Shown one piece after another: positions 1-9,900 of a DNA stretch of 64,000 nucleotides (positions within the stretch are counted from its first letter, which is position 1; each line of letters starts with the position of its first letter). A model generated the notes under the pieces. It did not search any database and was not told the origin of the DNA. It worked only from the letters and a program-made list of their open reading frames with translations. A program made the position numbers and the translations under genes. This DNA is from Paenibacillus graminis (GTDB lineage Bacteria; Bacillota; Bacilli; Paenibacillales; Paenibacillaceae): assembly GCF_000758705.1 (NCBI RefSeq), contig NZ_CP009287.1:1984001-2048000 (forward strand), in the 5' to 3' direction.

Positions 1-563
1 TGTTTTCCGTAAGAACGATCCGCGACCAGAATGCGTGTCGGATCGATGAGCTCCGCACAACTGTTGAGATCATGCTCATTTCCTGTGGTCTCCGTTACCC
101 GATGCAATTCCCCCCGGTCCGCTATGATTGCGACATGGAGTTTAATCCCGGATTTTTGCCCGCGAATGGGAGCCCAAGGAAGTCGGCCCATCCCCACCGT
201 GACTTGAGTGGAGTCGACGACAAGCAGTTCTTTTGGGATGCCAAGGGAACGCTTCGTTTTGCGATTGCACAGCTCAATCATGATTGTCAGCAAACGCTTG
301 AAGAGTGCAAACGGAACCTGTTTCGCTTTTTTGGAGAGGGTAGAGTGGTCCACCGCTCGCTGACCGTAATGAGCCATTTGCTGCTCGCCATCGCGGTACC
401 CGCGCCATTGCTGGAAGGCCGCTTCACTAAGAAATAAGAACAAATCGTACACGGTAAATTTTCTAGCAACATCGATATATCCCAGTTCTTCCAGGATTGG
501 CTTCATTCGTTCCGGGGGAATCACCGATTGCAGAATGTTCGATAATGAAGTAGACTTTTTCAT
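1..563 (-). CDS. IS4-family transposase, N-terminal part (truncated by window edge)
   Basis: Reading the minus strand from an ATG at 563 gives one uninterrupted frame to base 1, about 187 residues. It starts MKKSTSLSNILQSVIPPERM and carries two features of IS4-type DDE transposases: a first acidic site in LVVDSTQVTVGMGRL (near residue 120) and a second in LVADRSYGK near the end of the visible part. The rest of the catalytic domain, including the final Glu, lies beyond base 1. Such enzymes cut and paste their own insertion sequence. I could not find the element's terminal inverted repeat in the 563-855 spacer, so the outer boundary is undefined. The visible frame has no stop or shift, so the copy may be intact. 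Confidence 0.85.
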   Translation of the reverse strand, partial: MKKSTSLSNILQSVIPPERMKPILEELGYIDVARKFTVYDLFLFLSEAAFQQWRGYRDGEQQMAHYGQRAVDHSTLSKKAKQVPFALFKRLLTIMIELCNRKTKRSLGIPKELLVVDSTQVTVGMGRLPWAPIRGQKSGIKLHVAIIADRGELHRVTETTGNEHDLNSCAELIDPTRILVADRSYGK

Positions 564-727
564 GAGGTCGCCTCGTTTCGGATGTTTGTAGGGGTACAAA
601 CACTTTACCGAATCGGCGGCCTTTTTTCTACATTTTTTTGGTTAATCAACAGCCGTAACCTTTTTCCACTTAAAAAGTTGCCGTAGGATTCATGGGGAGT
701 CGTTCTCCAGGTAACGCTAGAACCAAG

Positions 728-763
728 ACGGCTGCGCTGTCCCTTGGAGGACCGCACAGCCGT
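728..763. terminator. Hairpin with T-run, terminator-like
   Basis: Arms 728-742 and 749-763 pair over about 13 of 15 positions with a 6-nt loop. Five Ts at 763-767 follow on the plus strand. A very similar stem (ACGGCTGCGC...) occurs at 11501-11538, so this looks like a recurrent terminator type in this genome. The rest of the 564-855 spacer shows no gene. Confidence 0.5.
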
Positions 764-818
764 TTTTGTTCGCGCTTGAGGATGAAATCCGGGAGCGGCT
801 GCCCGTTCCGTGAAGAAC

Positions 819-840
819 GTCACAGCCCTGCGGCTGTGAC
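819..840. terminator. Perfect 9-bp hairpin downstream of the membrane AraC gene
   Basis: GTCACAGCC and GGCTGTGAC form a perfect 9-bp stem around a 4-nt loop, 16 bases past the stop of the minus-strand regulator gene. There is no U-tract on either strand, so it may be an mRNA 3' end or processing structure rather than a classic terminator. Confidence 0.4.
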
Positions 841-855
841 GCCAGCAGGCCAGAG

Positions 856-3183
856 TTATTCCGCTTGTTCCTTCCCCTGGGAGAGCAGCCGGTCTGCAGC
901 CTGCTGCTGCCGGTACTGTCCGGGGGTTTGCCCTGTCCGGGCCTTGAAGATCTTGTTGAAGTAGCTTACATTTGCATACCCGATATCCCGGCAGATTTCC
1001 TCGATGGAAAGGTCGAGCTGCAGCAACTCCATGGCCCGCTTGATCCGAAGCTGAATTAAATAATCGTTAATAGTCATCCCTGTAGACTCCTTGAAGATGC
1101 GGCTTAAATAAGAGGAACTGCGCTGCACGTGTTCAGCAACCGTGTCTACAGAAATATTTTTATTAAAATTAACATCCATATAATCCGTTGCCAGCTGCAG
1201 GGTCACATCCGTCATCTTCGAACGTTTCTCCTTGTGGTAGGCGATGATTCTGCTGCACATGTCCAGCAGGCACTCTTCCATATCCGGCAGCGTTTCCGCA
1301 CGCGACAGCACATCTGCGTAAGCCGGTCTGTCCCCGAAGACGGCGGACATGTCGCCACGGGTTTGGACAAGCGTCTTCATGATCTCCCCGCTCAGCTGAA
1401 AAAACAGCTGCTGGATATTCGCCTTCCCCAGCTTCCTGTCAATCGCCGTCCGGGTAATCTGCCGGATGGCACCGAAGCATTGCTCCCTGTCTGTCTGCAG
1501 CAATGCCTGCAGCAGCTTTGTTTCCAGCTCATACGGATAGTAATAAGCTTCTTCCGTCGACTTCCAGTCGCCCAGGATGCCATATGTCAGAATTTCGCCC
1601 TTGCCGATGTACATTTTCAGATTCAGTGCTTCCAGGGTATCTTCGTAGGCTGAGCACACGCTTTGTTCACCGCTATAACTCCGGCTGACAGCAATGGTCA
1701 CGTTCAAGCTGTACCGGTTCAGCAGAAGCTGCTTCAGCCGCTTGGCCTGTTCCAGCGGGAAGTCGTCCTCCTCCGCAGGAACGCTCAGCAGAATGACGGT
1801 CCGCTTGTCATCCTTGGCGAAGATTTCGCCGTCGATATCGGCTCCGAGCTCTTCCATAAGCCCGTAACGGAACAGATAAAACTGGATGCCGTCAGGCCCT
1901 TTTACCGGATATGGCTCTTCCAGCTCAAGAGTCAGCACGGCAAACCGGGTAAAATCCAGCCGGAGCCCCAGCAGCTCCGCCGCCTGATCCGTGCTGCCCC
2001 CCTGGATGAGGCCGTTCAAATATTTCTCCTTGATCGCTGTATGGTTATCGGTCAGAAGGGAATCCACCTTCCGTTTCTCTGTCATCAGTGTTTCCCAGTT
2101 GCGGACCAGCTGATCGTAGATGTGACGGATGAAGCCCGCTTCGTCGCCAGCGGGAAGGGGGCCGCCTGATCCGCTCCGCTGGCCGGCTTCGGAACCGCCG
2201 ATATAGGAGATCACACTCTGAAGCGGGCGGTACAATCTTCTGGACAAATAAAAGGAGATCGCAAATGCCACCGTCAGGTAGGTAGCCGCAACAGTGACGA
2301 CTATGAACTTGATCCGGTCCATCCCTTGCAGAAGGCTGGAGCGTTTGGTGATATCAACGAATCTCCAGCCCGTCAGTTCTGAGGTGGTGTAAGAGACGAT
2401 CCGGTCGGAATCATCCATATAGTAGCCGCTTCCACCGGTCAGGCGGACAGGGTCCAGCTGCGCCAGCAGAGACTCCCCGTCAGCAGAATCGGAATAGAGC
2501 AGCTCCGAATGGGGCCCCAATACAAGGGTGGCGCCTTTTTTATTATGATAATGGCTCAAATAGTCGTCGAACAGCAGCTGCAGCTTCAGATTCATCACGA
2601 TGGCGCCGTTCACCTGGCCGATTAATGGCATCTTTTGCAGCAGGCTGGCGGCAGGCTGTTCCGGCTCGAAGCCGTCCATCCGTCCGGTTAACCAAAGCGT
2701 GCGGTTGTCAGACTGCTGCTTCCACACTTCCAGCCAGGAGCGGTCGGCAAAAGTGGAGATAGGCGATGTCCTGATTTCAGGACGCGATGTCAGGACAAGC
2801 TCCAAAGGCGCGTAATACAAATAGATGGAATCAATGTAGGGACTTATTTTTTTCTGCGTCTCCACGAAATTGGATAAATCAATCAGGGAGCTTACACTCA
2901 ACTTGCCGCTGCCATTGGTATGGTACAGGTACGACTGGGTTGTGATCATGCCGGAGGCGGCATATTTGATCGCGGTCAGCTCCTTGTGGATAAGCTCCTG
3001 CTGCTGTGTCAGGATCGATTCGTTGTATGCGATGGCATTCTGGATACTGTTGTCTGCTGAAATTGAGTAAGTGATCGTGGAGATGAGAATTACGGTGATC
3101 ACGGCAATCGCAGTCAAGGAAAGAAGCAGCTTGACGAACATCGTGTTATGTTTGATCGAGCGGTATCCCGGCAAAGCACTCAC
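856..3183 (-). CDS. Membrane-anchored AraC-family transcriptional regulator with extracellular sensor
   Basis: A 775-residue one-component regulator. A first membrane segment (about residues 14-42) is followed by an extracellular sensor region to about 290, a second membrane segment (about 290-315), a cytoplasmic linker and a C-terminal AraC double helix-turn-helix (about 665-765, including SVDTVAEHVQRSSSYLSRIF and ICRDIGYANVSYFNKIFK). Such proteins sense an extracellular sugar or its binding protein and switch on the neighbouring transporter. It is divergent from the binding protein/permease operon beginning at 3476, which is its likely target. The GTG at 3183 is taken as start; a TTG at 3174 is equally well placed behind GGAG. 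A good match to a CcpA site lies 15 bases upstream. Family assignment is firm; the ligand is unknown. Confidence 0.9.
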   Translation of the reverse strand: MSALPGYRSIKHNTMFVKLLLSLTAIAVITVILISTITYSISADNSIQNAIAYNESILTQQQELIHKELTAIKYAASGMITTQSYLYHTNGSGKLSVSSLIDLSNFVETQKKISPYIDSIYLYYAPLELVLTSRPEIRTSPISTFADRSWLEVWKQQSDNRTLWLTGRMDGFEPEQPAASLLQKMPLIGQVNGAIVMNLKLQLLFDDYLSHYHNKKGATLVLGPHSELLYSDSADGESLLAQLDPVRLTGGSGYYMDDSDRIVSYTTSELTGWRFVDITKRSSLLQGMDRIKFIVVTVAATYLTVAFAISFYLSRRLYRPLQSVISYIGGSEAGQRSGSGGPLPAGDEAGFIRHIYDQLVRNWETLMTEKRKVDSLLTDNHTAIKEKYLNGLIQGGSTDQAAELLGLRLDFTRFAVLTLELEEPYPVKGPDGIQFYLFRYGLMEELGADIDGEIFAKDDKRTVILLSVPAEEDDFPLEQAKRLKQLLLNRYSLNVTIAVSRSYSGEQSVCSAYEDTLEALNLKMYIGKGEILTYGILGDWKSTEEAYYYPYELETKLLQALLQTDREQCFGAIRQITRTAIDRKLGKANIQQLFFQLSGEIMKTLVQTRGDMSAVFGDRPAYADVLSRAETLPDMEECLLDMCSRIIAYHKEKRSKMTDVTLQLATDYMDVNFNKNISVDTVAEHVQRSSSYLSRIFKESTGMTINDYLIQLRIKRAMELLQLDLSIEEICRDIGYANVSYFNKIFKARTGQTPGQYRQQQAADRLLSQGKEQAE

Positions 3184-3197
3184 TCCACTTCTCAGAA

Positions 3198-3211
3198 TGG
3201 TTACGCTTACA
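3198..3211 (-). promoter_or_regulatory. Candidate CcpA cre site
   Basis: On the minus strand the sequence is TGTAAGCGTAACCA, which matches 13 of 14 positions of the Bacillus cre consensus TGWAARCGYTWNCW. It lies just upstream of the membrane AraC regulator and in the shared region before the divergent sugar transport operon, where carbon catabolite repression would be expected. Binding is inferred. Confidence 0.5.
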
Positions 3212-3475
3212 AATTAAGTGAAATAAACAACACATCACTAGGGGGATTATATCACAGAAGTGCCCTCGGGGAAGAGGATGCCGGAAAAACATTAAAAAAA
3301 CAGAAAAACATAATGCGCTTTCAGCTGCAGAAGTGGCCAAAAACATAAAAAGAATCGAAACAGAGGATTGTGTACCTTGGCGGAGAAGCTTATCGTAAAT
3401 GTTGTAACCGCTATCATCACCCGGAACCAAAGCCGGGCTGCGGTGAACATACTTGTTTTAATAGGGGGAGTACTA

Positions 3476-5047
3476 GTGCAGACGAAATTCAAGAAATTCA
3501 GCAAAACCCTTCTACCCGCAATGCTGGTAGCGGGCCTGGTGGCCGGCTGCGGCAACGGCGGGAACAATAAGGCAGCACCGGAAGCCAGCGCAGGTGCAAA
3601 TGCCGGAACAACGGCAGCAGCAGACCCGGTGGAAATTACCTGGGGTATCCATCTCCAGGCTCCGGGGGTTGTAGAAAACTCTCAAGTCCAGAAGTGGCTT
3701 GAAGAGAAGTTCAATGTAAAGATTAAGCCGGTAAAGGTGACTGATGCCAGTATTGCCTCCGGTGAAGTTCCCGATATTTTCATGCTTGGCGATCCCGCCA
3801 ATGTGACGGCGTATCAGAACCAGGGCGTCCTGATGAGCCTGGACCAGAACATGCTGAAGGAAAAGATGCCGGAATATTACGCGGATATTGAAAAAAACAA
3901 TGCGCTGTTCCAAACGGTGACTATCGACGATAAGCTATGGGCCATCCCTATGTTCATCGATCTGAAGCCGTATGATTTGGCGATGCTCTGGCGCAAGGAT
4001 TGGCTGGATAAGGTAGGCATAACGAAGGCTCCTGAGACGCTGGATGAGTTCGAGAAGGCCATCTATGCCTTCGCACAGAAGGATCCGGACGGAAACGGCC
4101 AAAAGGATACGTACGGCTTGACAGGTACGGCAACCTCCACCTGGTCCTCCGGCTTCTATTCGATCTTCGGTGCGTTCGGTGTAGAGCCGACGATGTGGCA
4201 TGAGAAGAACGGGGAAATCATGAACGGCTCCGTCATGCCGGAGACCAAGGAAGCACTGGCCAAGCTGCGGCAGTGGTTCGCTGACGGGGTTATTGACCCA
4301 GAGTTTATCACCGATACCCAAGACTCCTACCGCAAGAAACTCTACAATAACCGGATCGGCGTTATCGAGGAGCAGATTGCTAAGGGTGCGCTCCCGGATG
4401 CAGCGACCGTGACAGAAATGAAGTCCTTGAATCCGAATGCGGAGCTGGTGTTCGCCAAGAATCCGAAGGGCCCTGGCGGCGACGGCTCGTGGGACTGGGG
4501 AGTGAAGAGCAACTTTATTGTGATCAGCAACAAAGTGAAGGACCAGCCGGAGAAGCTTAACAAACTGTTCGAGATCCTGAGGGCAGAGAGCACGGACGAA
4601 GAAACCATCAACATGACCAGCCTCGGGGTGAAAGGGACCCATTGGGACTTCACGGAGAGCGGTGCGACTTCAGGAGCCACTCAATTTAAGGCCGGCTTCG
4701 AGAAGGCAGAGGAACGCGACCAGGCTGGCATCCGGCTCTTCTCGCTCGGCAACATCACGACGCAGGCATACCGCGAGAAGTATTCCAATCCGGCTCTGAA
4801 TGAAGCGATCAAAACCTATTCGTCCGCTCCTAGACAGACGGATGCGCTGTTATTCTCGGCACTGCCTTCCGACGGGAAATACAAAAACGATTTAACTTCA
4901 CTGATGCAGAAATACTTCGCCCAAATTATCAGCGGAGAAATCCCGCTCGAAGATTTCGATAAGTTCGTTGCGGAATGGAAATCCAGAGGCGGCGATGAAT
5001 TGACTAAAGAAGCCAATGAGATGTACCAGGCTCAATTCAAAAAATAA
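3476..5047 (+). CDS. Extracellular solute (sugar) binding lipoprotein, LipO type
   Basis: A 523-residue substrate-binding lipoprotein of a CUT1-like ABC importer. The GTG at 3476 is chosen because AGGGGGAG ends 5 bases before it; the longer open frame to 3368 has no leader-like start. The leader has a charged N-terminus, a hydrophobic stretch and a lipobox LVAGC with Cys25 as lipid anchor. The mature part has the domain pattern of family 1 binding proteins of Paenibacillus LplA/YtcQ type, including an EF-hand-like loop in KDPDGNGQKDTYG. Two permease genes follow directly (25-base gap), so this is the capture subunit for their substrate, probably oligosaccharides released by the beta-helix enzyme encoded downstream. 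The sugar cannot be read from sequence. Confidence 0.9.
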   Translation: MQTKFKKFSKTLLPAMLVAGLVAGCGNGGNNKAAPEASAGANAGTTAAADPVEITWGIHLQAPGVVENSQVQKWLEEKFNVKIKPVKVTDASIASGEVPDIFMLGDPANVTAYQNQGVLMSLDQNMLKEKMPEYYADIEKNNALFQTVTIDDKLWAIPMFIDLKPYDLAMLWRKDWLDKVGITKAPETLDEFEKAIYAFAQKDPDGNGQKDTYGLTGTATSTWSSGFYSIFGAFGVEPTMWHEKNGEIMNGSVMPETKEALAKLRQWFADGVIDPEFITDTQDSYRKKLYNNRIGVIEEQIAKGALPDAATVTEMKSLNPNAELVFAKNPKGPGGDGSWDWGVKSNFIVISNKVKDQPEKLNKLFEILRAESTDEETINMTSLGVKGTHWDFTESGATSGATQFKAGFEKAEERDQAGIRLFSLGNITTQAYREKYSNPALNEAIKTYSSAPRQTDALLFSALPSDGKYKNDLTSLMQKYFAQIISGEIPLEDFDKFVAEWKSRGGDELTKEANEMYQAQFKK

Positions 5048-5071
5048 ATAGGGTTTTTAGGGGAGTGTAAG

Positions 5072-5971
5072 ATGAAAACCATACGAAAGCATGGAGAATT
5101 ATTGGCGCTGTTTCTGTTTGCCTTTGCGTTTTTCATTGTTTTTAAATATGGTCCGCTGTATGGCGTGGTCATTGCATTTAAGGATTTCAAGGTCGTGGAT
5201 GGAATATGGGGAAGTCCGTGGGTAGGATTTCAGCATTTTCAGGAGCTGTTCCAGAGCAGCGACTTTTACCGTCTTCTTAAAAACACCCTGCTTTTGAACT
5301 TTTATCAGCTGCTCTTTGCATTTCCGGCTCCGATTATTCTGGCGATTCTGCTCAATGAGGTCCGCTCCCGGTATTTCCAGAGATTTATTCAGACAACGAT
5401 GTATTTGCCCCATTTCGTATCTTGGGTAATCATGTCGGGTCTGCTCATCTATTTTCTGTCGCCGACTACAGGGATTATGGCTGACATCATGGGCTGGTTC
5501 GGAAAGGAGCCTATCTTCTTTATGGGCAAAAAGGAATATTTCCGGTCCATAGTCGTAGGCTCTTCCATACTGAAGGACCTGGGCTGGGGTTCCATCATCT
5601 ATTTTGCCGCTTTGTCGGGGATTAACCCGGAAATTCAGGAATCGGCCATCATTGATGGGGCGAACCGCTGGCAGAGGATCATCCGGATCAATGTTCCGTC
5701 GATCATGCCTACCATATCGATTATGTTCATCCTCAGTCTCGGCGGTTTCTTAAGTGCAAATTTTGAACAAATTATCAATCTGCTTAACCCGGTCACCTTT
5801 GAAACGGGCGACGTCATCGATACTTACGTCTACCGGGTCGGCCTGCAGCAGTTCCAGTACAGCTACACAGCAGCTATCGGCTTGTTCAAGTCGCTTGTGG
5901 GACTTGTGCTCATTCTGGGTGCCAATCTGACCGTGAAGAAGCTGAGCAAAGGGGAAAACGGATTATGGTAG
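5072..5971 (+). CDS. ABC sugar transporter permease, LplB type
   Basis: A 299-residue inner-membrane permease with about six transmembrane segments. The N-terminal FKYGPLYGVVIAFKDFK is the hallmark of LplB-type permeases. The EAA loop that docks the ATPase is visible as ESAIIDGANRWQRIIRINVP (about residues 190-209). The start follows GGGGAG at a good distance. It pairs with the second permease 19 bases downstream and the binding protein upstream. No ATPase gene is present, as is normal for this family, which uses a shared MsmX-like ATPase encoded elsewhere. Confidence 0.92.
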   Translation: MKTIRKHGELLALFLFAFAFFIVFKYGPLYGVVIAFKDFKVVDGIWGSPWVGFQHFQELFQSSDFYRLLKNTLLLNFYQLLFAFPAPIILAILLNEVRSRYFQRFIQTTMYLPHFVSWVIMSGLLIYFLSPTTGIMADIMGWFGKEPIFFMGKKEYFRSIVVGSSILKDLGWGSIIYFAALSGINPEIQESAIIDGANRWQRIIRINVPSIMPTISIMFILSLGGFLSANFEQIINLLNPVTFETGDVIDTYVYRVGLQQFQYSYTAAIGLFKSLVGLVLILGANLTVKKLSKGENGLW

Positions 5972-5990
5972 GAGCAGGAGGAAGTCAGTC

Positions 5991-6860
5991 ATGAAGACGA
6001 GAAAATGGCAGGATCTTATTACACCCGCTATCATCTATTTGGTGTTATCATTGCTCGCGCTGATCGTCGTGTACCCATTCATTCATGTTACGGCGGTTTC
6101 CTTCAGCGGACGCGGAGAGGCGCTCCGGAGCGGATTTCATTTTTTTCCGCGGGACTTCGAATGGAGAGCGTACCGGGAGCTGCTGGAATATCCGTTCATT
6201 TGGTCAGGCTATGCCAATACCGTGTTCCGCATGGTGGTGGGAACGCTCTTGACGCTGCTAGTCACCGTCTGCGCTGCCTATCCGCTGTCACGCCCTGATT
6301 TTCCTATGAAGCGTGCGCTGATCATGCTAATACTGTTCACCATGATCTTCGACGGGGGCATCGTCCCGAATTATCTGCTGATCAAAGAGCTGCATCTGCT
6401 GGATTCACGCTTGGTCTATGTGCTGCCTACAGCAGCTAATGCCTTCCAGGTTCTGGTGATGCTGTCGTTCTTCCGGTCCATTCCGGATGCACTGATCGAA
6501 GCGGCCCGCATCGACGGGGCCAGGGACATGCGGATCTTGTTCCGCATTGTGCTGCCGCTCTCCATCCCGTCCCTGGTGACGATTGGGCTCTGGTCGCTCG
6601 TTCACCATATCAACGCGTTTATGGATAATCTGCTGTATGTCACCGACCAGTCGAAGTACGTGCTGCAGCAAGTCGTCCGGCAGATCCTCATCGAGAACAA
6701 GCTGGACCCGTTCACTACGGCAACCAATCTGGTCCCTCCTGCACCGGAGAGTCTGAAGATGGCGTCAGTGATTGTATGCTCATTACCGGTGCTCGTGTTG
6801 TACCCGTTCCTGCTTAAATACTTTGAGAAAGGAACGATGATTGGTTCAGTGAAAGGGTAA
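5991..6860 (+). CDS. ABC sugar transporter permease, YtcP type
   Basis: A 289-residue partner permease with about six membrane segments. The EAA loop is EAARIDGARDMRILFRIVLP, and the C-terminus ends KYFEKGTMIGSVKG, the typical tail of YtcP-type permeases. AGGAGG precedes the ATG. It completes the importer encoded from 3476. Confidence 0.92.
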   Translation: MKTRKWQDLITPAIIYLVLSLLALIVVYPFIHVTAVSFSGRGEALRSGFHFFPRDFEWRAYRELLEYPFIWSGYANTVFRMVVGTLLTLLVTVCAAYPLSRPDFPMKRALIMLILFTMIFDGGIVPNYLLIKELHLLDSRLVYVLPTAANAFQVLVMLSFFRSIPDALIEAARIDGARDMRILFRIVLPLSIPSLVTIGLWSLVHHINAFMDNLLYVTDQSKYVLQQVVRQILIENKLDPFTTATNLVPPAPESLKMASVIVCSLPVLVLYPFLLKYFEKGTMIGSVKG

Positions 6861-6871
6861 GCTGCGCTTCC

Positions 6872-6891
6872 AGGGAACCTCACGGTTCCCT
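6872..6891 (+). terminator. Hairpin between the permease and beta-helix genes
   Basis: AGGGAACC and GGTTCCCT form a perfect 8-bp stem with a TCAC loop, 11 bases past the permease stop. It has only a short T tail, so it may act as a weak terminator or mRNA processing site that sets the transporter and enzyme apart in expression. Confidence 0.45.
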
Positions 6892-6928
6892 TTCAGATAC
6901 TTCAATCGATAAGGAGGCATGTAATAAA

Positions 6929-9900
6929 ATGAAAAGAAGAACGTTCATTGTCTTATCGATCATTGCTTTGATAGTAGGATGTTTCCCGGCCGCATCGATT
7001 CAAGCAGAAGAGTCACACCCTTCCCAAGCAGTCTATTACGTATCTGAAAATGGAAGCGATTCCAATCCGGGGACAAAGGATAAGCCCTTCCTTACCCTGG
7101 AGAAGGCCAGGGATGCCATCCGCCAGCTGAAGCAAGGCGCAGGACTGCCTGACGGCGGCGTTACCGTTTATCTGAGGGGCGGCATCTACAACCGGTCCGG
7201 AAGCTTCCTGCTGGAGGAGCAGGATTCGGGAACGGCAGGCAAACCGGTTACCTACAAGGCTTATCCGGGCGAATCCGTGAGGCTGAGCGGTGGCCGGCAG
7301 CTTCAGAAAGGGTGGTTCACCCCGGTGACAGACCCGTCAGTCCTGAACCGGATCATCAGCACAGATGCAAGATCCAAGGTTCTGCAGGCAGACCTGAAGG
7401 GGCATGGCATTACCGATTACGGGGTCATGAGCCGTCATGGCTATTACAAAGCCAACGATGTAAGCCAGACTCCGCCTATGGAGCTGTACATCGAAGGCGA
7501 AGGGATGACCCTGGCCCGGTGGCCTAACAAGGGCACGGTTCAGATGGGCGATATTATCGATCCGGGGCCGACCCGCAAAGATCCTGACTTGCAGACCCGG
7601 GGAGGCACCTTCAAGTACACCTATGAACGGCCTGCGCTTTGGACCCAGGCGGATGATATCTGGCTCGACGGGATCTTTGGCTATAGCTGGGAATGGTCGT
7701 ACAACAAAATCGCTTCGATTGATACACAGAACAAGTCCATCACCCTGGCTTACGGGGAAATGAGCGGAATTTTTAAAAACTGGTACCCGGACTTCCATTT
7801 CGCCCAGAACCTGCTGGAAGAGATCGACATGCCGGGAGAGTATTATATTGACCGGAGCAAAGGCAAGCTGTATTTCATGCCCACAGCAGCCTTCCAGGCG
7901 GCGAACCCGGAAATTACCGTGTCCATGCTGAAAACCCCCCTGATCAGTACGTTAAATACGTCTTTTGTCACCTTTGAGGACCTGATTCTGGAGAATGGAC
8001 GGGATTCGGGGGCGGTCATCATTGGCGGCGACAGTGTCCGGCTGGTGCACTGCGAGATCCGCAACTTCACCGAAGGCGGCGTACGGATCAATACCCAGAG
8101 CCGCTGGCTGTACAATGACTTCGCTAAGGGCACAGGGGTTAATCACGCGATTGTCAGCACACATATCCATCATGTCGGAGGGACGGGAGTCATCCTGAAC
8201 GGCGGGGACAGGCTGACGCTTGCGCCAGGCAATAATGTGGTGGAGAACAGCCATATCCATGATTTTGCCTATTACCATAAAGCGTACAACCCTGCTGTGA
8301 TTCTGACGGGAGCAGGCAACCGCATTTCCCATAATGAAATTCACGATGCTCCGCATCCCGGCATTCTGATCTTCGGAAACGACCAGGTAGTGGAATACAA
8401 CAACATCTATGATGTCTGCAAAACCTTCTCGGATCTCGGCGCGATCTACATGAATCTGGGCGCTGCCCCGCAGGAGCGGGGTTCGGTTATCCGGGGGAAT
8501 TACTTCCACAACATCGGTGAAGGCAAAGCCGGTGTGCAGGGCGTCTATCCGGACAATTTCACGATGGGGATGACGATTGAAAAAAATATTTTCTACCGGA
8601 TGGGCAATTCCGCCATTCTGAACAACGGAGGCGCGCACATCCGCACCAAGAACAACCTGTTTATCGACGCCAAGGTGCCTTATGAGTACTCGGATATGTA
8701 CCTGGGTGACGGGCCGGAGCAGCAAATCAACAAAAACTATATGCAGCCGTGGCATGCCTTGTTCGAAAAATACAACAACTTCGCCGGCATGCCGCATCTG
8801 ACCAAGTACCCGGAGCTGGCCAATTTCTTCACGGAGAACCGGTACTATCCTGACACCAACACATTCCAGAACAATGTAATCTATAATCCGACCAAAACGA
8901 GAGGCCCCAACCTAAATGAGAATGGAGCTTACGATAAGTTAAAACTGGTTCAATACGCGAACAACTGGGTGACGGACCGCGACCCGGGATTCGTAAACCT
9001 GGCGGGCGGTGATCTGAATCTGAAGGCGAATGCTGAGGTGTTCCAGCAGATTCCCGGCTTCCAGACGGTTCCCTTCAGCGAGATGGGAATCATAGGCAAG
9101 GCCGGCCCTTATCTGGCTCCGGATGTGATCCCTGTAAAAGGCGTCGTGCTGTATGAGGATGCGATAACCCTGGGTATCGGAAAATCGTATAACCTGTACT
9201 CGGCAGTTCTCCCCTGGAATGCGACCAATAACAAATTGCAATATACCTCCAGCGATCCTTCTGTAGTGAAGGTGGACGCAGACGGCAAGCTGAAGGGGGT
9301 TAATCTGGGGAATGCAGTCATCACGGCGGTCTCTGCAGACAACCCTCTGTTGAAGGACGAAGTCCAGGTGACGGTTGAGGTCGGAGACGGGATAATGGAT
9401 GAAACGACTTTTGAGAACGGCCGGAACAGCTGGCCGATGGATGCGAACCGGACCATTGTGGAGACTGACGGCGGCAACCATATGTATAAGCTGCTGAAGG
9501 GTGCGACAACGCTGAACGAGAACGACTTCAGCAACTACGAGCTGACCTTTAAGCTGAAGACGCCTCCGGCGATCCCGGAATCGGCGACGCTTTACGTGTT
9601 CGACCGGCTGAATCCGGGCGGCAGCGGAGGCAGAATCGGATACAAGAAGCTGGCCGACGGAACCTCTTCCTGGATTCTCTATAATGCGGCCTGGGGTACG
9701 GTGAAGCAGAATACGCTGGCCACTCAGGACCTGCTGCCGGATACCGTCTACAACATGAAGATCATTGTCAAGGGCCACGAGATCAGTGTCTACCTAGATG
9801 GCAAGCTCAAGCTGAAGGGCACTGATCCGACCGCTAATCCTTCCGGCAAAGTCGGATTCTACGCCGGCGGCTTCGACTATCTCTTGTTCGATGATATCAA

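Noticed and set aside
564..720. Terminal inverted repeat of the IS4 element
   Set aside because: Only one end of the element is in the window, so no inverted repeat or target duplication can be confirmed.
1663..2169. Long open frame opposite the membrane AraC gene
   Set aside because: It is antisense to a well-supported gene, has no binding site and no recognisable protein features; GC-rich coding DNA often leaves such frames open.
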